The position numbers and the translations under genes are program-made. A DNA stretch of 64,000 nt from the NCBI GenBank assembly GCA_965112735.1, contig OZ218951.1, positions 2,542,001 through 2,606,000 of the forward strand. The letters run 5' to 3'. Numbering within the stretch: position 1 is the first letter of the stretch; the number at the start of each line of letters is the position of its first letter. The notes under the pieces were generated by a model that searched no databases, was not told the origin of the DNA, and saw only the letters and a program-made list of their open reading frames with translations. Below, in pieces: positions 33,759-45,900 of the stretch. The stretch comes from Phaeosaccion multiseriatum. Lineage: Eukaryota; Ochrophyta, other classes.

Positions 33759-36700
33759 GGGGGGAGGTCTTCGCAGAGCCGTTGCTGGCCGTACTGTCAC
33801 GACGGTTGCTGCCACTCCCACTGCTGCTATTCCTGTGGTGACCATTTCCAGTAACACTATGATGGCCATTGAAAGTGCCGTGACGACCATTGAACTTGCC
33901 GTTGCCATTCGCAGTGCCGGGTGAGTCGATCTTGACATACGCCAGGCCTGACGCCCTTCTCCCAAACAGGCCTTTCACGCCCCCCGCGGCGGAGAACCCC
34001 CCCCCCCGGTTACCACCTTCGGCGGCTCCTATGATAAACGTCTCGTCTTCCTCTCCCTCGTCCTCCTCACCCTCGCTTCCCTCCCCCTGCCCCCGCCCCT
34101 CGACATCGTCGATCGTAAAGTTGCTTCTTCCTGGTCGCGGTCGCTTCCTCCCAGTCGAGGCTGGCGAGTCTAATCTTCCTTCTCCTCCGTCTGCCGCTAC
34201 TGCTGCCCCTGTGGCCCCGTTTCTCCTCCTCGCTGCCGCCGCAGCCCTTGCCTTTTGCATGGCCTGCTTCCGCCTCATTCGGTTGCCATAACACTGCATG
34301 AGCGCAATCAACACACTCACAATCACCACCGTTCCTCCAATGGTGAGCCACAAACTAGCCTGCTCCGACAAACCCCACTTCTTGCCCACTGAGGTCGGGT
34401 AGAGATTGACCGTCGGAGCCGGAGTCTCCACCGACACCGCCCCGCCCTCCCCCCCCCTCCCCCTCCCCGCCCTTCATCGTCGGGGCTAATGTGGGGGCCA
34501 AAGTGGGTGCAGGAGTGGGCGAGTCTCTCCGCGTTTGTAGGATGGCCAGGCAGAGATGCTCCCCGGGCTCCGTGTACTTCAGACCTAGCTCACCCGCCAC
34601 GTGGAGGATGCCGGGTGCGCCTAGGGAGGATGGCAGTGGGTGGGGAGGGGGGGGGTGGCAGTGGATTGTAGTGGATGTGTTGACGTGTGTCAGTCCAACA
34701 CAAAGCAAGAGTGGCGCTCTGTCCCTCCCTTCCCTTTCCTTCCCTTTCTTTTTGCCTTTTTTTTTTCCCTTTTCCCCCCTTCCTTCCTCTCTCTCTCCCC
34801 TCCCCTTCCATGCTCTCCCCTTGCACCTACCCGTATTCACCGACGACGTCCTTGTGGTCTTGTGTATCACATGAAACCCGTCCAAGTCTCCCCCTGTCCC
34901 CCGCACCGCCGCCACGAAACCCGTACTGCTGCCGCTGTCCTTAGACTGATTCCGCCCCACTACCACAGCGTACTCCTCGCCCAGGAGCTGCAGGGTCTGG
35001 TGTATGTAATGTTAAGTAAGTGCGAAAGCAAGGGCCGTAGAGGGGGGGGGGGGGGGGGGGGGTTGAGGTGGGTGGGTGTTTGGTGTCAGGTGTCAGGGCC
35101 GAAGAAGGAGGAGGAGGGGAGGAGGGAATCAGAGAGAGTCCAGAGAGAGAGTGTGTATATGCTCGTGTGTGTGCGTCATCACGTACCGTTACATCTTGAG
35201 CGGTGTGCGGGGCGGCTTCTGAAGGCATGAATCGCGTCCACTGATGATAAGAGAAAGCGAAGGGGGCGGGAAGGGGAGAGAGAGGAATGGAGACAAAAAG
35301 AGAGCGTCAGTGTGTGTCATGTGAGTGCGTGTGTGTGTGCGTGTGTGCGTGGGTTGCATGCCGGGGCGTAGAGGCATACCGACACACCCAGGGGGTCTCC
35401 TCTCGCATCCTCCACTATGTGTGTGGATGCTTCTTTCCCTCTTCTGATGCTTCTCTTTGGTTCCTGCTATACTACTGTCTATCTGCCTGCTCATATACCT
35501 GTTCATCTACCTACCAACCTGCTCATCTGCCTGCCTACCTGCCTCACTACGTACGTCTCATGTACCTACACATACCTGCTGATAACCCGTAGCTCCCTCA
35601 ATCTTGGACACGAAGGCCGCCTGATTGTCCCCCAAAGTATGGCCCGTTACATAGATACCAAACACGGTGGGGGGGGGACTCCCGTCTTGTGCCACAAAGC
35701 CCGACGAGGCCGTCGCCGCAGCTCCGATGGTGAGGGAACTCGTGTAGACCTCCTCCGTTGAGTTCAGTCTCATTACGTATCTGTGAGGGTTATGTAAGGA
35801 TATGTAGAGAAGCGTGTTAGAGTCCAGCCTCAATAACACGGTATCTGTGAGTCCTGTCGTGTAAGTAAACGCGTAACTCTTGTCTTGTCCATACGCTTCT
35901 ACTCTCCAGCCTCTCTCTCTCTCCCTCTCCCTCCCTCCCTCCCCCCCTCCGACTCACTCACGTCCCCATCCCTTCTGTGCCCTCCCCGTATGCCTATTTT
36001 GTCCTTGCACATCTCCTTCCTCTCCCTCCTCCTCTCCCTTCCCCTAATCATCCCCATACACCTCCAACTCGCTCTCTCCCTCTCTCCCTCTTGCTCCTCC
36101 CTCCTGCCCAGACTCACGTCTCCGTCCCATCTGTGCCGTAACTGGCAACGAAGGCACTGGCGCTGGAGGAGGGCAAGTCTCCCTCCCCCTCCGTGCCGAG
36201 CAGCCCTGTTATATACACCTGTCCGTCCGGGCCCTGCACTATCTTGGTGCCTACATCATAGGAGGGAGAGCCCAGCTGAGACGTCCACTGCACCTCGCCA
36301 GTGTCGCTACTCAGTCTGCGAGGAGGTGGAGGCGAGGGAGATGGGGGTAGCGCAGGGCAAGGAACACGGAGTAGAGTCAGCCTTCGCTTTCAGCCTTCGC
36401 TTTCAGCCTTCGCTTTCAGCCTTCGCTTTCAGCCTTCCCTTCTTCCAAAGCAATCAAAATCAACCCACCAAGCCCACAACTGGAATTCTTCCATTTGTCG
36501 GCAGGGAAGGCTTGCTTGCGTCGCCTAGGCACAATATCGTACCGGCAACAGCAGCCAACGCAGGCAAAAGTAAAGGCGCACCCCCTCCGCCCCAGTCCCT
36601 CCGCCACCGCCCCGCCCCGCTTCTCTCACCTCGAAATGAAGATGTCCGCCGAACCAGCGTTGAGGTTGGCATCATCATCTCCCGCGCTGCTGCTATTGGT

Positions 36701-38956
36701 ACTATGGCCAGCACTATTCCTGTTGCTGATGCTGCTACTGTTGGTGGTATTGGTGCTCGCGCCGTGGCTGCCAGATGTGCTGTTGTTTCCCCCATCGAGC
36801 CGAAGTCTTCTCCTGCCCCCGTCTGCATCATCCCCTCCTCCACTTGCTGCTCCACTAGTGTCTCCGCCTGGGGCATCACCCGTAGCTGCCCCTCCCCCTC
36901 CCCCTTCTCCCTCCTCTCCTTCTTCCCCTTGTCCCCCCTCTTCCCCTCCTCCTCCTCCTCCTCCTGCTGCTGCTGCTGCTGCTGCTTCTATCGGTGCGAC
37001 AGTGACCGGACTCGGCGTGACCGTGGCAGGAGAAGGCGCGATAGAACCGTGCGTGAGGCCTGTGACGAAGAGGGAGCTTCCGTCACTGCCGATGGCGATG
37101 GAGTTGCTCTCTTCGTTGTTCTCGCTGCCCCAGTTAGAGCTCCACTGCGGGATGTGTGTATGTGTGTGTGAGCGAGAGAGACGGAGAGACGGGTGTGAGA
37201 GGGAGGTGGGAGGGACAGAAATTAGCGAGAAAGGGGGACAGAGAGGGGGAGGGAGAGGGAGATACAGAGAGAAACAGATAGACACATGCGAAGAGCGAGG
37301 GAGAGGAGGGTGAGACAGTGAGAGATAGACGAACACAGGCACACAGACACAAACAGAGAGAGAGATACCCACCCACCCACCCATGCACACACGCAATGTA
37401 CACTCACAGCACGCACCTGCAGACGGCCGGAAGCGTTGAACTTGGCCACAAAGGCTTGGGTCACGCCCTCTTCCCCCTCCCACTCAAAGTAGCCCGTGAG
37501 ATAGATGACTGCATCCATGCCGTCGCCATCCACAGCAAGGGAGGTGCCATAAGAGCTCTTTTCCAGCACCCCTTCTCCACCCACCCCTTGCTCCTCTTGT
37601 TGCTGCTGCTGCTCTGCCGTGTTGCTGCTGCCCTCTCCTGTTGTCCCCTCCTCCGCTCCCGGAGCTTCTCCCTCCCCCCCCCCTCCTCCTCCCCCTCCCC
37701 CTGTTGTTGTTGTTGTTGTTGCTACTGCGTCAGTAGTCGTTGCATTGCCCGCCCTAGTTGCGGCCCCTCCTACTGCGGTTGGGGCAGGTGTGTCGGCGAC
37801 AAGGCCTCCCACTTCCCCCGCCCCCCCCCCCTCCGACACCCCTCCGAGGGCGTCGCTGGCGGTGTGGCTGACGAACCATATCTCCTCTCCTGTGGTGCCG
37901 TTTAGCTTGGAAAGGTACGCTGCAAACACTCGATCCTCTGTTTCGAAGGCCGCGTGCGGGTTGGAGAGGGAGAGGGAGAAGGACAAGGACAAGGGGGGGA
38001 GTCAGTAACGTGAGACCAAAGTGCTCTCTGCACCAAAGTGCTCTCTGCTCTCTGAGGATCTGCTCTCTGCTCTCTGAGGATGTTCCCCAGAGAGCAGAGA
38101 GATGTTTAGCATAGAGAAGCAAAGGTGATAGTTACCGAGTGTGTCCCTGGAGTTGGTGGTTCCACTCCCACACATGTACACACTGCCTCCGCTCCGGTCC
38201 GCCGCGGTGTCCATGGCCTGTGACAAGGGAAATCAGAGGGCCCCGAGAGATAGCGGATATCGGAGATTAGCATTGAAATATTATCGTAAGAGGCGCGTGT
38301 GTGGGGCGGGTACAGCAGTGTAATTGTCTTCTTTTTCTTTTTGGCGCGTTTACCTGGTCATCGTTGTCGCTTTCCAAGGCCGTTAGCACCACCGTCTCCA
38401 GTCTCAGCGGCGCTGCATCCATACACTGACGCTCTGCAAGGGTGCTGCGGTTGTTGCTTCCGCCAACGCCTTCGCCGCTCCTCTGTTCGGCCGCGCTCCT
38501 CCAAAATTCCCCCACAATATTGTTTCTGCCTTTTCTCGATAGCTTTTTCTTTCTCTCGTCCCACAAGTATCTCTCGGATAACAAAGAGCCTTACTCTCTG
38601 GAGTACAGCTTTCAAAGGAACCTTTTTCTTTTCTATTCTTGGACCCCCCTTGTGTGTTTTCGAATGCCCAACTGTGAACAGATCACCAACGTCCATACAA
38701 CGTAACTTCTCCCTGATCTCCTCGCGCGGAACTCCCCCCCCCCCCCAGTCGATTATAAACACCCCCGGTAAATGAAATGAAGTTGTGCTTCCCTGTTGAA
38801 GAGGAAGGCACTCTACGCGACGACTTTGGGAAGTGGATTACCAGAACGCAGCCCAACTGAGAGGGAAAGAGGAGATGAAAGGAGGAGGAAAAAGAGGTTA
38901 GCCAAGCAGCCAGCCAGCCGGGCACTGCCAGCTAGCAGGACGTAGAGGATAAGCAT
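33631..38956 (-). CDS. SBBP-repeat single-pass membrane protein, 11 exons
   Basis: Exons: 38956-38842, 38433-38354, 38217-38136, 37937-37417, 37144-36630, 36315-36118, 35780-35576, 35240-35187, 34996-34831, 34620-34438, 34388-33631. Phases agree for 958 residues. Exon 1 is tentative; it supplies a hydrophobic start (MLILYVLLAGSARLAG) fit for a signal peptide. The ectodomain repeats the SBBP propeller pattern: AAYLSKLNGTTGEEIW, IYLTGYFEWEG with AFVAKFNASGRLQWSS, VYITGLLGTE, IYVTGHTLGDNQAAFVSKI. A Pro/Thr stalk (PTPAPTLAPT) precedes one membrane helix (LWLTIGGTVVIVSVLIALM) and a basic, then acidic tail with poly-Asp from (CAT)n at 33717-33754. This suggests a surface adhesion or receptor-like protein; ligand unknown. 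The last junction would be a 49-base intron; a one-base slip in a 9-base C run at 34449-34457 is the alternative. Confidence 0.68.
36375..36437. repeat. 13-bp tandem repeat, about five copies
   Basis: The unit agccttcgctttc repeats with almost no change in intron 5 of the SBBP-repeat gene, about 60 bases downstream (plus direction) of exon 6's 5' boundary. Confidence 0.85.
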
Positions 38957-38996
38957 TTCCCGTTGCCCAAGGATCTGGAATCCACACACTGTTGGC

Positions 38997-40689
38997 ATGG
39001 GCCCAGGGGCGCCATGTCCACGGAGGCGGAGGCGGGTTGTAGCTGTTCTCTTCAACCTCCTCATGGCCCTCAATGTGGCCCAAGGCTGCACGGAAACACC
39101 TGCTGCAGATGGATCCATCTACTTTGAGGTGGAGGATGCCTTTAGTGCCCAGGCTTTAGCGGAACAACTGGGCCTCTGCGAAGGTGCGAGCAAGAGCAAG
39201 AGGGGAGAGGGCTTCACTTCATGCCCAAAAAAAATCCCCCTTTCTACCTGTGCTCCGTTTCCCACTCTCTGTCTGTGCGTTGGGTCCCCCACGTTACGTA
39301 ATGCATCACCCGTCTCCCTCCCCCTCTCTGCCTCTCTCTCCCTCGATGTCTTTCACTCTTTTGTGTCGGTCTGTCTGTCTGGTTGCATGTCTGTCTGTTT
39401 GTCCATCCATCTGTCTGTCTGTCTGTCTGACTGTCTGTCTGTTTGTCTGCCTTTTCTCCCCTTATCTCTCGTTCTCTCTCCCTCGATCTCTCTCATAACT
39501 TTGATCTCTTTCTTCCACCCTCTCTTCCTGCCGTATCCTCTCTCTTTCCCTCCCCCTCCCTACGTCTATTTATCCCCCCCCTTTCTCTCTCTCTGTCTTC
39601 CCCCCTTCCTCCCTCTCTATATCCCCCCCCTTTCCCCACCATCTTCTGCCTCCCTCCCTCCCACACACACCCCCCCTTCACCCTCCTCTCGCTCTCTTTT
39701 CTTGTGCTCCTCTGCTGCTGCTCCTCCTTCCACTAAAACACCTCCTTCCTACCTCCGTACGCAGATGATTTTGTAGTGCAGTGGAAGGGTCAAGTGCTCC
39801 TGCCCTCCACCCTCGATTTCACGGGCAAGACTCTGACCGTATCGGGAACCTCATCACTCGAAAGCAGCACCAGCACCAGCAGTAGTAGTGTTATCGACGG
39901 AGGCAGCTCAGTCCGTCCCTTCCAGTGCACCTCAGCCGAAGGGCAGACATCTGCCTTACTTCTGTCCCACATCACCGTCCAGAACGGCTTTCACGAAGAT
40001 GAGGGGGGCGCGGTATTCATGAGAACGGAGGGAGCGGGCGCGTTGTCTTCACTATCCGCGTCCACCGATGCGGTCTTCCTCGGTAACCAGAGCCCCAGCG
40101 GAGGAGCCGTGTATGTGCGGACGGTAGGCGGTGCCGCGACTGTCTCCATGGCGGGAAATGCCTCCTTGCTGGGCAATCAGGCGGAGGAGACGGGCGGAGC
40201 GGTGGAGGCTTTCTGTACCGGAGGAGACACGCGTATCGCCATTGAGGGAGAAAGCCTGCTGGAAGGCAACGAGGCCGGGCAGTCCGGTGGTGCCATCTAC
40301 GGCCGCTCTTACGGCGAGTCCAGCCTGTCCATTGAGGTAGGCGGGGAGGCGAAGGTTTACTCCAATAGGGCGCGGAGTGCGGGCGGGATTTACGCCTTGC
40401 GAACCGCCGTGCGCATCGGGGAGAAGGCGTCCATCGCCCACAATGAGGCCACAGGCAAGTTCAGCATTTGAATCAAGCGAGTCAAGTGGACACAACGTCT
40501 CCCTTCCTGCGCCTTGCCCGCTCTGCCCCCAGCCCCTCGTAGTGAGATGGAGCTGAGACATGGTGGTGCTCGGCCCGCAGCTCCTCAGCTCCTTGTAGTT
40601 TTGAGACGCCCAATCCTGACTTCCCGACTTCTTTCTCCCCCCTCCCTCGGCGGCATTGCTTATACTGACCGACTTGTGGTGTGTGTGTT

Positions 40690-40761
<72 letters not shown>

Positions 40762-42942
40762 GTACATATGTGCATGTGTATGCCACTGTACGTCACTTAT
40801 GAATGATACATCACCAACACGGGGCGGAAAATACAGGGGGGCGAGGAGGCGGCATTCAGATCGATGCGTCCGATACAACGCCAAGCCTTTGCAACATTAC
40901 AGGCACCGCCCAAGTGCACAACAACTCCGCCACGGCAGACGGGGGAGGCATATGGGCCACAACCGCCACTGTCTCTCTCTCCGACAGCGTGAGCGTCACC
41001 AACAATCGGTGCGGCGACGATGGAGGAGGCATTCGCGCCTTCTCTCGCATGCAAGTCTTGCTCTCTGATCAAGTTAGAGTGGGCAACAATAGCGCGGGCA
41101 AGTACGGCGGTGGCATTTCACAGTTCGAAGACGCGGATCTGTACATTGGCGACGACGTGGAGGTGGTGTTTAACAAGGCGCGGCGCGGGGGGGGCATCTC
41201 CGCGAGAGACAAGCTCTTGACCTACGTCCGAGGAAGAGCGGTGGTGCAGGGGAACGAGGCGCTGGACACAGGAGGAGGTATCTTTGTGGAGGACTTCAGC
41301 GAGGTATACATTGAGGGGAAGGCCCAGGTCAAGGCTAACAGTGCGTCCAACTCGGGCGGAGGTGTGTTTTGCACCTTCTCCAAGCTCACCTTGTCCGATG
41401 AGGCGGTGCTCAGCGACAATGCCGCCAACGGGCAAGGAGGTGGTCTCGGCATTGAAGCCGGCTGCGAGGCGGTGCTCATTGGCAGCCCCTCTCTCACGGT
41501 GAGTAGAGCAGGCAGCCAGTCAGTCAGTCAACGTAGTAACTTCAGCCAGCCAGTCAGTCAGTCAGTCAGTCAGTCAATCTGTCAATCTGTCATCGTGCTC
41601 TTCTCCTTCATTCTCCGCGTGCATGTGTGCGTGCGTATGTGCTGAAGTACCGCCACTCTGTTTGTGGCTTTGCTGTGGTTTGCCGTGTCGTGACTTGCCG
41701 TGCGTGATTTGCCGAGCTCACGTGGATGATGTTTACCTCGCACTGACTGCACCTCTCGCCCACCTCGCGCTCCTCCCCCCTCCCCGCTTCCCCTCTCTGC
41801 TCGCGGTCTTCCCCCCTCTTCTCCCCTCCCCTCCCATCCCCTTCGCTTCCCCCCTCTCCTCCCTCTTCTCCCCCGTCCCCGCTTCCCCCCCCTTCTCATC
41901 CTCCTCTTCTCATCCTCCCCTCTCTCCTCCCCCCTCCCCTCTCCCCCCTCCTCTCCCCTTTGAACTGAACGAACATGAACCCGCTGCACCTGCATGCAGG
42001 GCAACACCGCCAGCGACGGCGGAGGCGCATATGTGTCCAGAGGTGCCGACATCAGCACTGCCCCAGACAGCACTCCGTTCTTTGAGCGCAACGAGGCGAC
42101 CAACAGTGGAGGGGCAGTCTATCTAGAGGGAGGGGACAGCGCCTTGGATGGGGGAGACTTCAGAGAGAATTCGGCGCTTCTCTCTGGGGGCGCCGTGTAC
42201 CAGGTAAGGTGGTGATATGCGACACAGGAACGGAAGGAATAGAGATGAAAGGTACAGGGGAACGCGCGCGCGCACACACACACACAAACACACGCGCACT
42301 CACACGCACGCACTCACACGCACACTCACACACACATACTCACACACGTACATGCAGACGGCATTCAGCAGCAGCTTCTCCTGCGAGGCCTGCTCCTTCT
42401 CCTCCAACTCGGCCGATTGCTGCTCCGCCCTCAGCACCAGCGGAGCCGAGCGGCCCCGGGGCTCCGTGTGTGTTGACGTGGATGTGGGGCGGGCGGGGTT
42501 GCAGTGCTGTCGAGAGAACGAGTTCGTCTCTGTCGAGCAGATGCCCGCCGGCTCTCCCTCTCCCTCTGCCTCTCCTTCTCGCGTTCGCTTGGTGTGCTCC
42601 TCCTGTTCCGACAGCAAGGGACTGGAGTGCTCAGGGGTGGGAAGCACGCTACAGACGCTCGACATCACCCCCGGCTATTGGCGGGCGTCGAATACGAGCG
42701 AGGCTGTCCTTGAGTGCTGGAACCCCCGAGCCTGCCGGGGGGGCACCTTACAACAAGAGGAAGAACAAGAACAAGAACAAGAAGATCGGGCGAGGGTACT
42801 CCTGGGTCCTCCTTCCAGCCTGGGCGAGGGGGAGAATCGAACTCGCGCCCTGACCTCCTCCTCGCCCTCGCCCTCCTCCCCCCTCTCGCCTCCTGCGAGG
42901 GTATTGGCGGTGGCTGCTCAGGACGAGGCTGAGAGTGGCAGC

Positions 42943-42986
<44 letters not shown>

Positions 42987-45900
42987 GAGTGGTGATGTCG
43001 ACGGATATTGTGCAGAGGGATACTCGGGGCCATATTGCGGCGTGTGCAGCGAGGGCTATGCTCGGCTGTTAGGGTGAGTGAGTGAGTGAGTGAGTGAAGG
43101 AGTGGGTGAGTGAGTGAGTGAGTGAGTGAGTGAGTGAGTGAGTGAGTGAGTGAGTGAGTGAGTGAGTGGGTGACTGAGTGAGTGACGGAGTGAGTGAAGG
43201 AGTGGGTGAGTGAGTGATAGTGTGAGTGAGTGATAGTGTCAGTGAGTGAGTGAGTGAGTGAGTGAGTGACTGAGTGAGTGACTGAGTGAGTGACTGAGAG
43301 AGTGAGAGAGTGAGTGAGTGAGTGAGTGAGTGGGTGAGTGAGTGAGTAGGTAAGTGAGTGAGTGATGGAGTAAGAGGATTGCTTAATTGATTGATTGGAT
43401 TGAGTCAACAGCTTTTGCGCCTGACCTTTGCATCCCTGGTCCTGGGTCGGCGGTCCCTGTGGGTGCGCTCACTTAGAGCTGTAGCCCCATAGTCTTCACC
43501 GCCAATGCCGTGCCCCCCCACCCCCCCAACCCCCCACTCACCCACCAACCCACCCCACATCACCCCACATCACCCCACTCCGCCCCCTCCTCTCCCCTCC
43601 CTTTCTACCCCCGCAGCTTTGAATGTACAAAGTGCTCTGGGGGGCATCTACGTACCTTCGTCGCCACCGCCGTCCTCTTCTTGTTCGCCCTCGCCATCGC
43701 CGTCGTCGTCCTCATTGTAGAGCTACTCAGCCTTGGCGACGGCTCAGAAGCGACGGAGTATACAACCAACGCGTCCGGCCTTGGCAGGGGCGTGCTCATT
43801 GCTCTGCGGCAAGTGAAGAGCTTCCTTGCGCCCTTGGGCGGGTGGCTGAGGAAGGTGGCGTGGAGCAAGCTGAGGGTTCCTGTGGTGGTGTTTCAGATTC
43901 TGACGCAGAATCTACACATTACGGGCATTCGGATACTTGGTGTTTACGGTACGTGCATGAATGGGGTCTATTGTAGTGGTAGGTAGTACGCTAGTTTATT
44001 GCTGGTCCTGAGTTGTTCCACATCCACACCCACACCCACACCCACATCGACCACGTCCTGACCACACCATCCCCTCACTCCCCCCCTTCCTCCCTGCCTG
44101 CCTGCCTGCCTCCCTCCCTCCCTCCCTCCCTCCCTCCCTCTCCCTCCCTGCCTCCCTCCCTCCCTCTCTCCCTCCTTCCTTCCCTCCCTCCCCTCCCTCC
44201 CTCCCTCCCTCCCTCCCCGCCGTGCCGTACCGTGGCTGTGACAGGCAAGTTCATAGCGTGGCTGGACGTGATCAACCTCGACATGTCGTGGCTCATCAAC
44301 AGCGGCTGCATCCGCTCTTTGAACTTCTACGACAAGCTGCTCCTCGCCACGCTGACCCCGCTGGGCATCGGGGCGCTCCTCCTGGCTACGTATATGGCCT
44401 CGTTACGCGTCAGCAAGACCATTAGGAGCGAGAGGAGCAGGGGGGGGAGGGGCGAAGGAGGGGGCGAGGGGGAGAACGACATGAGGAGCGAAGGAGGCGA
44501 GAACGACAAGGGAGACGAGCGAAATGAGGAAGACGTGCGAGCGGCGGCTGCCTATGTCCTGCGGTCTCGACAGAAACACGTCTTCGCTGTGATGGTCATC
44601 ACCTTCCTCATTTACTCTTGTAAGTGGTGTGGCTGCGCGTGTGGTTTGGGAGCACGAAGGTCACTATCACTGACTTTTGTCGAGCGCGCTGAGCCGTCCA
44701 CCTCAGTACCATTTCCCCCCTCCCCTCCCCGTGCCTTAACGTTCTTTGCCTCCTTGTCTCCCGTCACTCAACGTCGATTACTTCAATGTCGACATAATAT
44801 CGATGTCAATATCGATGCTCTCTCCTCAGCGGTGAGCACCACGGTGTTTCAGACCTTCGCCTGTGAGGACATCCTTGGCACACCTTTCCTGCGAGCGGAC
44901 TACTCCATCGTGTGTGATGGACCCAAGTACACCGCCTTTGTTGTGTATGCGGTATGCATGATCGTCGTGTGAGTGAAACTGTATGTAACTGTCTGTAACT
45001 GTGTGTAACTTTTGAGTGCCTATAGAGGGACAGAGAGGGAGAGGAGCGGGGTAAGAGGGGGAATGGATGGAAGAGCAGGGAGGGCGAGGACTCACTCACT
45101 CACTCACTCACTCACTCACTCACCCACTCCCTACCTCACTTACTCACCCACTCTCTCCCTCCCTCTCTCTCTACCTCCCTCCCTCCCTCCCCTCCCTCAC
45201 GCAGCTACCCCCTGGGCATTCCCGTCTACTACGCCATCACGCTGCGGCGCCACGGCCGTAAGCACCTCGAAAAGCACTTAATGGCCGCCTCTCGTCGGAA
45301 GGAGCTTGCATCCTCGTCATCTGCGATGGGCCGGATGCAGGCCAGTTTGAGGGCTCTCTATGGCCCCAAGCGGCGATCGGTGCATGAGCAGAGGGGAGGA
45401 GGATTTGGAGAAGGAGGACGAGGGGGAAGAAGAAGAGGAGGAGGAGGAGGAGGAGGAGGAGGAGGAGGAGGAGGAGGAGGAGGAGGAGGAGGAGGAGGAG
45501 GAGGAGGAGGAGGAGGAGGAGGAGGGCAGCGGCTGCGGGAGGTATCGAGATCAGGGGAGGGCGATGACAATGGCGATGGTGGTCCGCCCGGTGGTCAACG
45601 TCGACGTCAAGGCCCCTCCAACGAAGAAGCGAAGGTCATGGAGGAGAGGAAGAAGGGAGAGGAGGAGAAGGATGAGGAGGAAGAGGACGAGGAGGATGAA
45701 GAGGAGGAGGAGGAGGAGGAGGAGGAGGAGGAGGAGGAGGAGGAGGAGGAGGAGGAGGAGGAGGAGGAGCAGGAGGACAGCAGACCTGCGCCGCGATTGG
45801 GTCATGACACGCATATCAGGAGTGACGCCTGTGTTGATGATGATGAGAGTGCTCCGCCGCCCCCCGCTCGCCTCTTGTGGAGGGACTACCGCCCCGAGAC

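Noticed and set aside
35885-37171. A 428-residue plus-strand ORF
   Set aside because: It is antisense to well-phased exons of the SBBP-repeat gene and mostly Pro/Ser/Leu low complexity.
42800-42860. tRNA-like T-arm (gagttcgattctc on the minus strand)
   Set aside because: No D-arm, anticodon arm or acceptor stem pairs around it, the T stem is only about three pairs, and it lies inside a coding exon.
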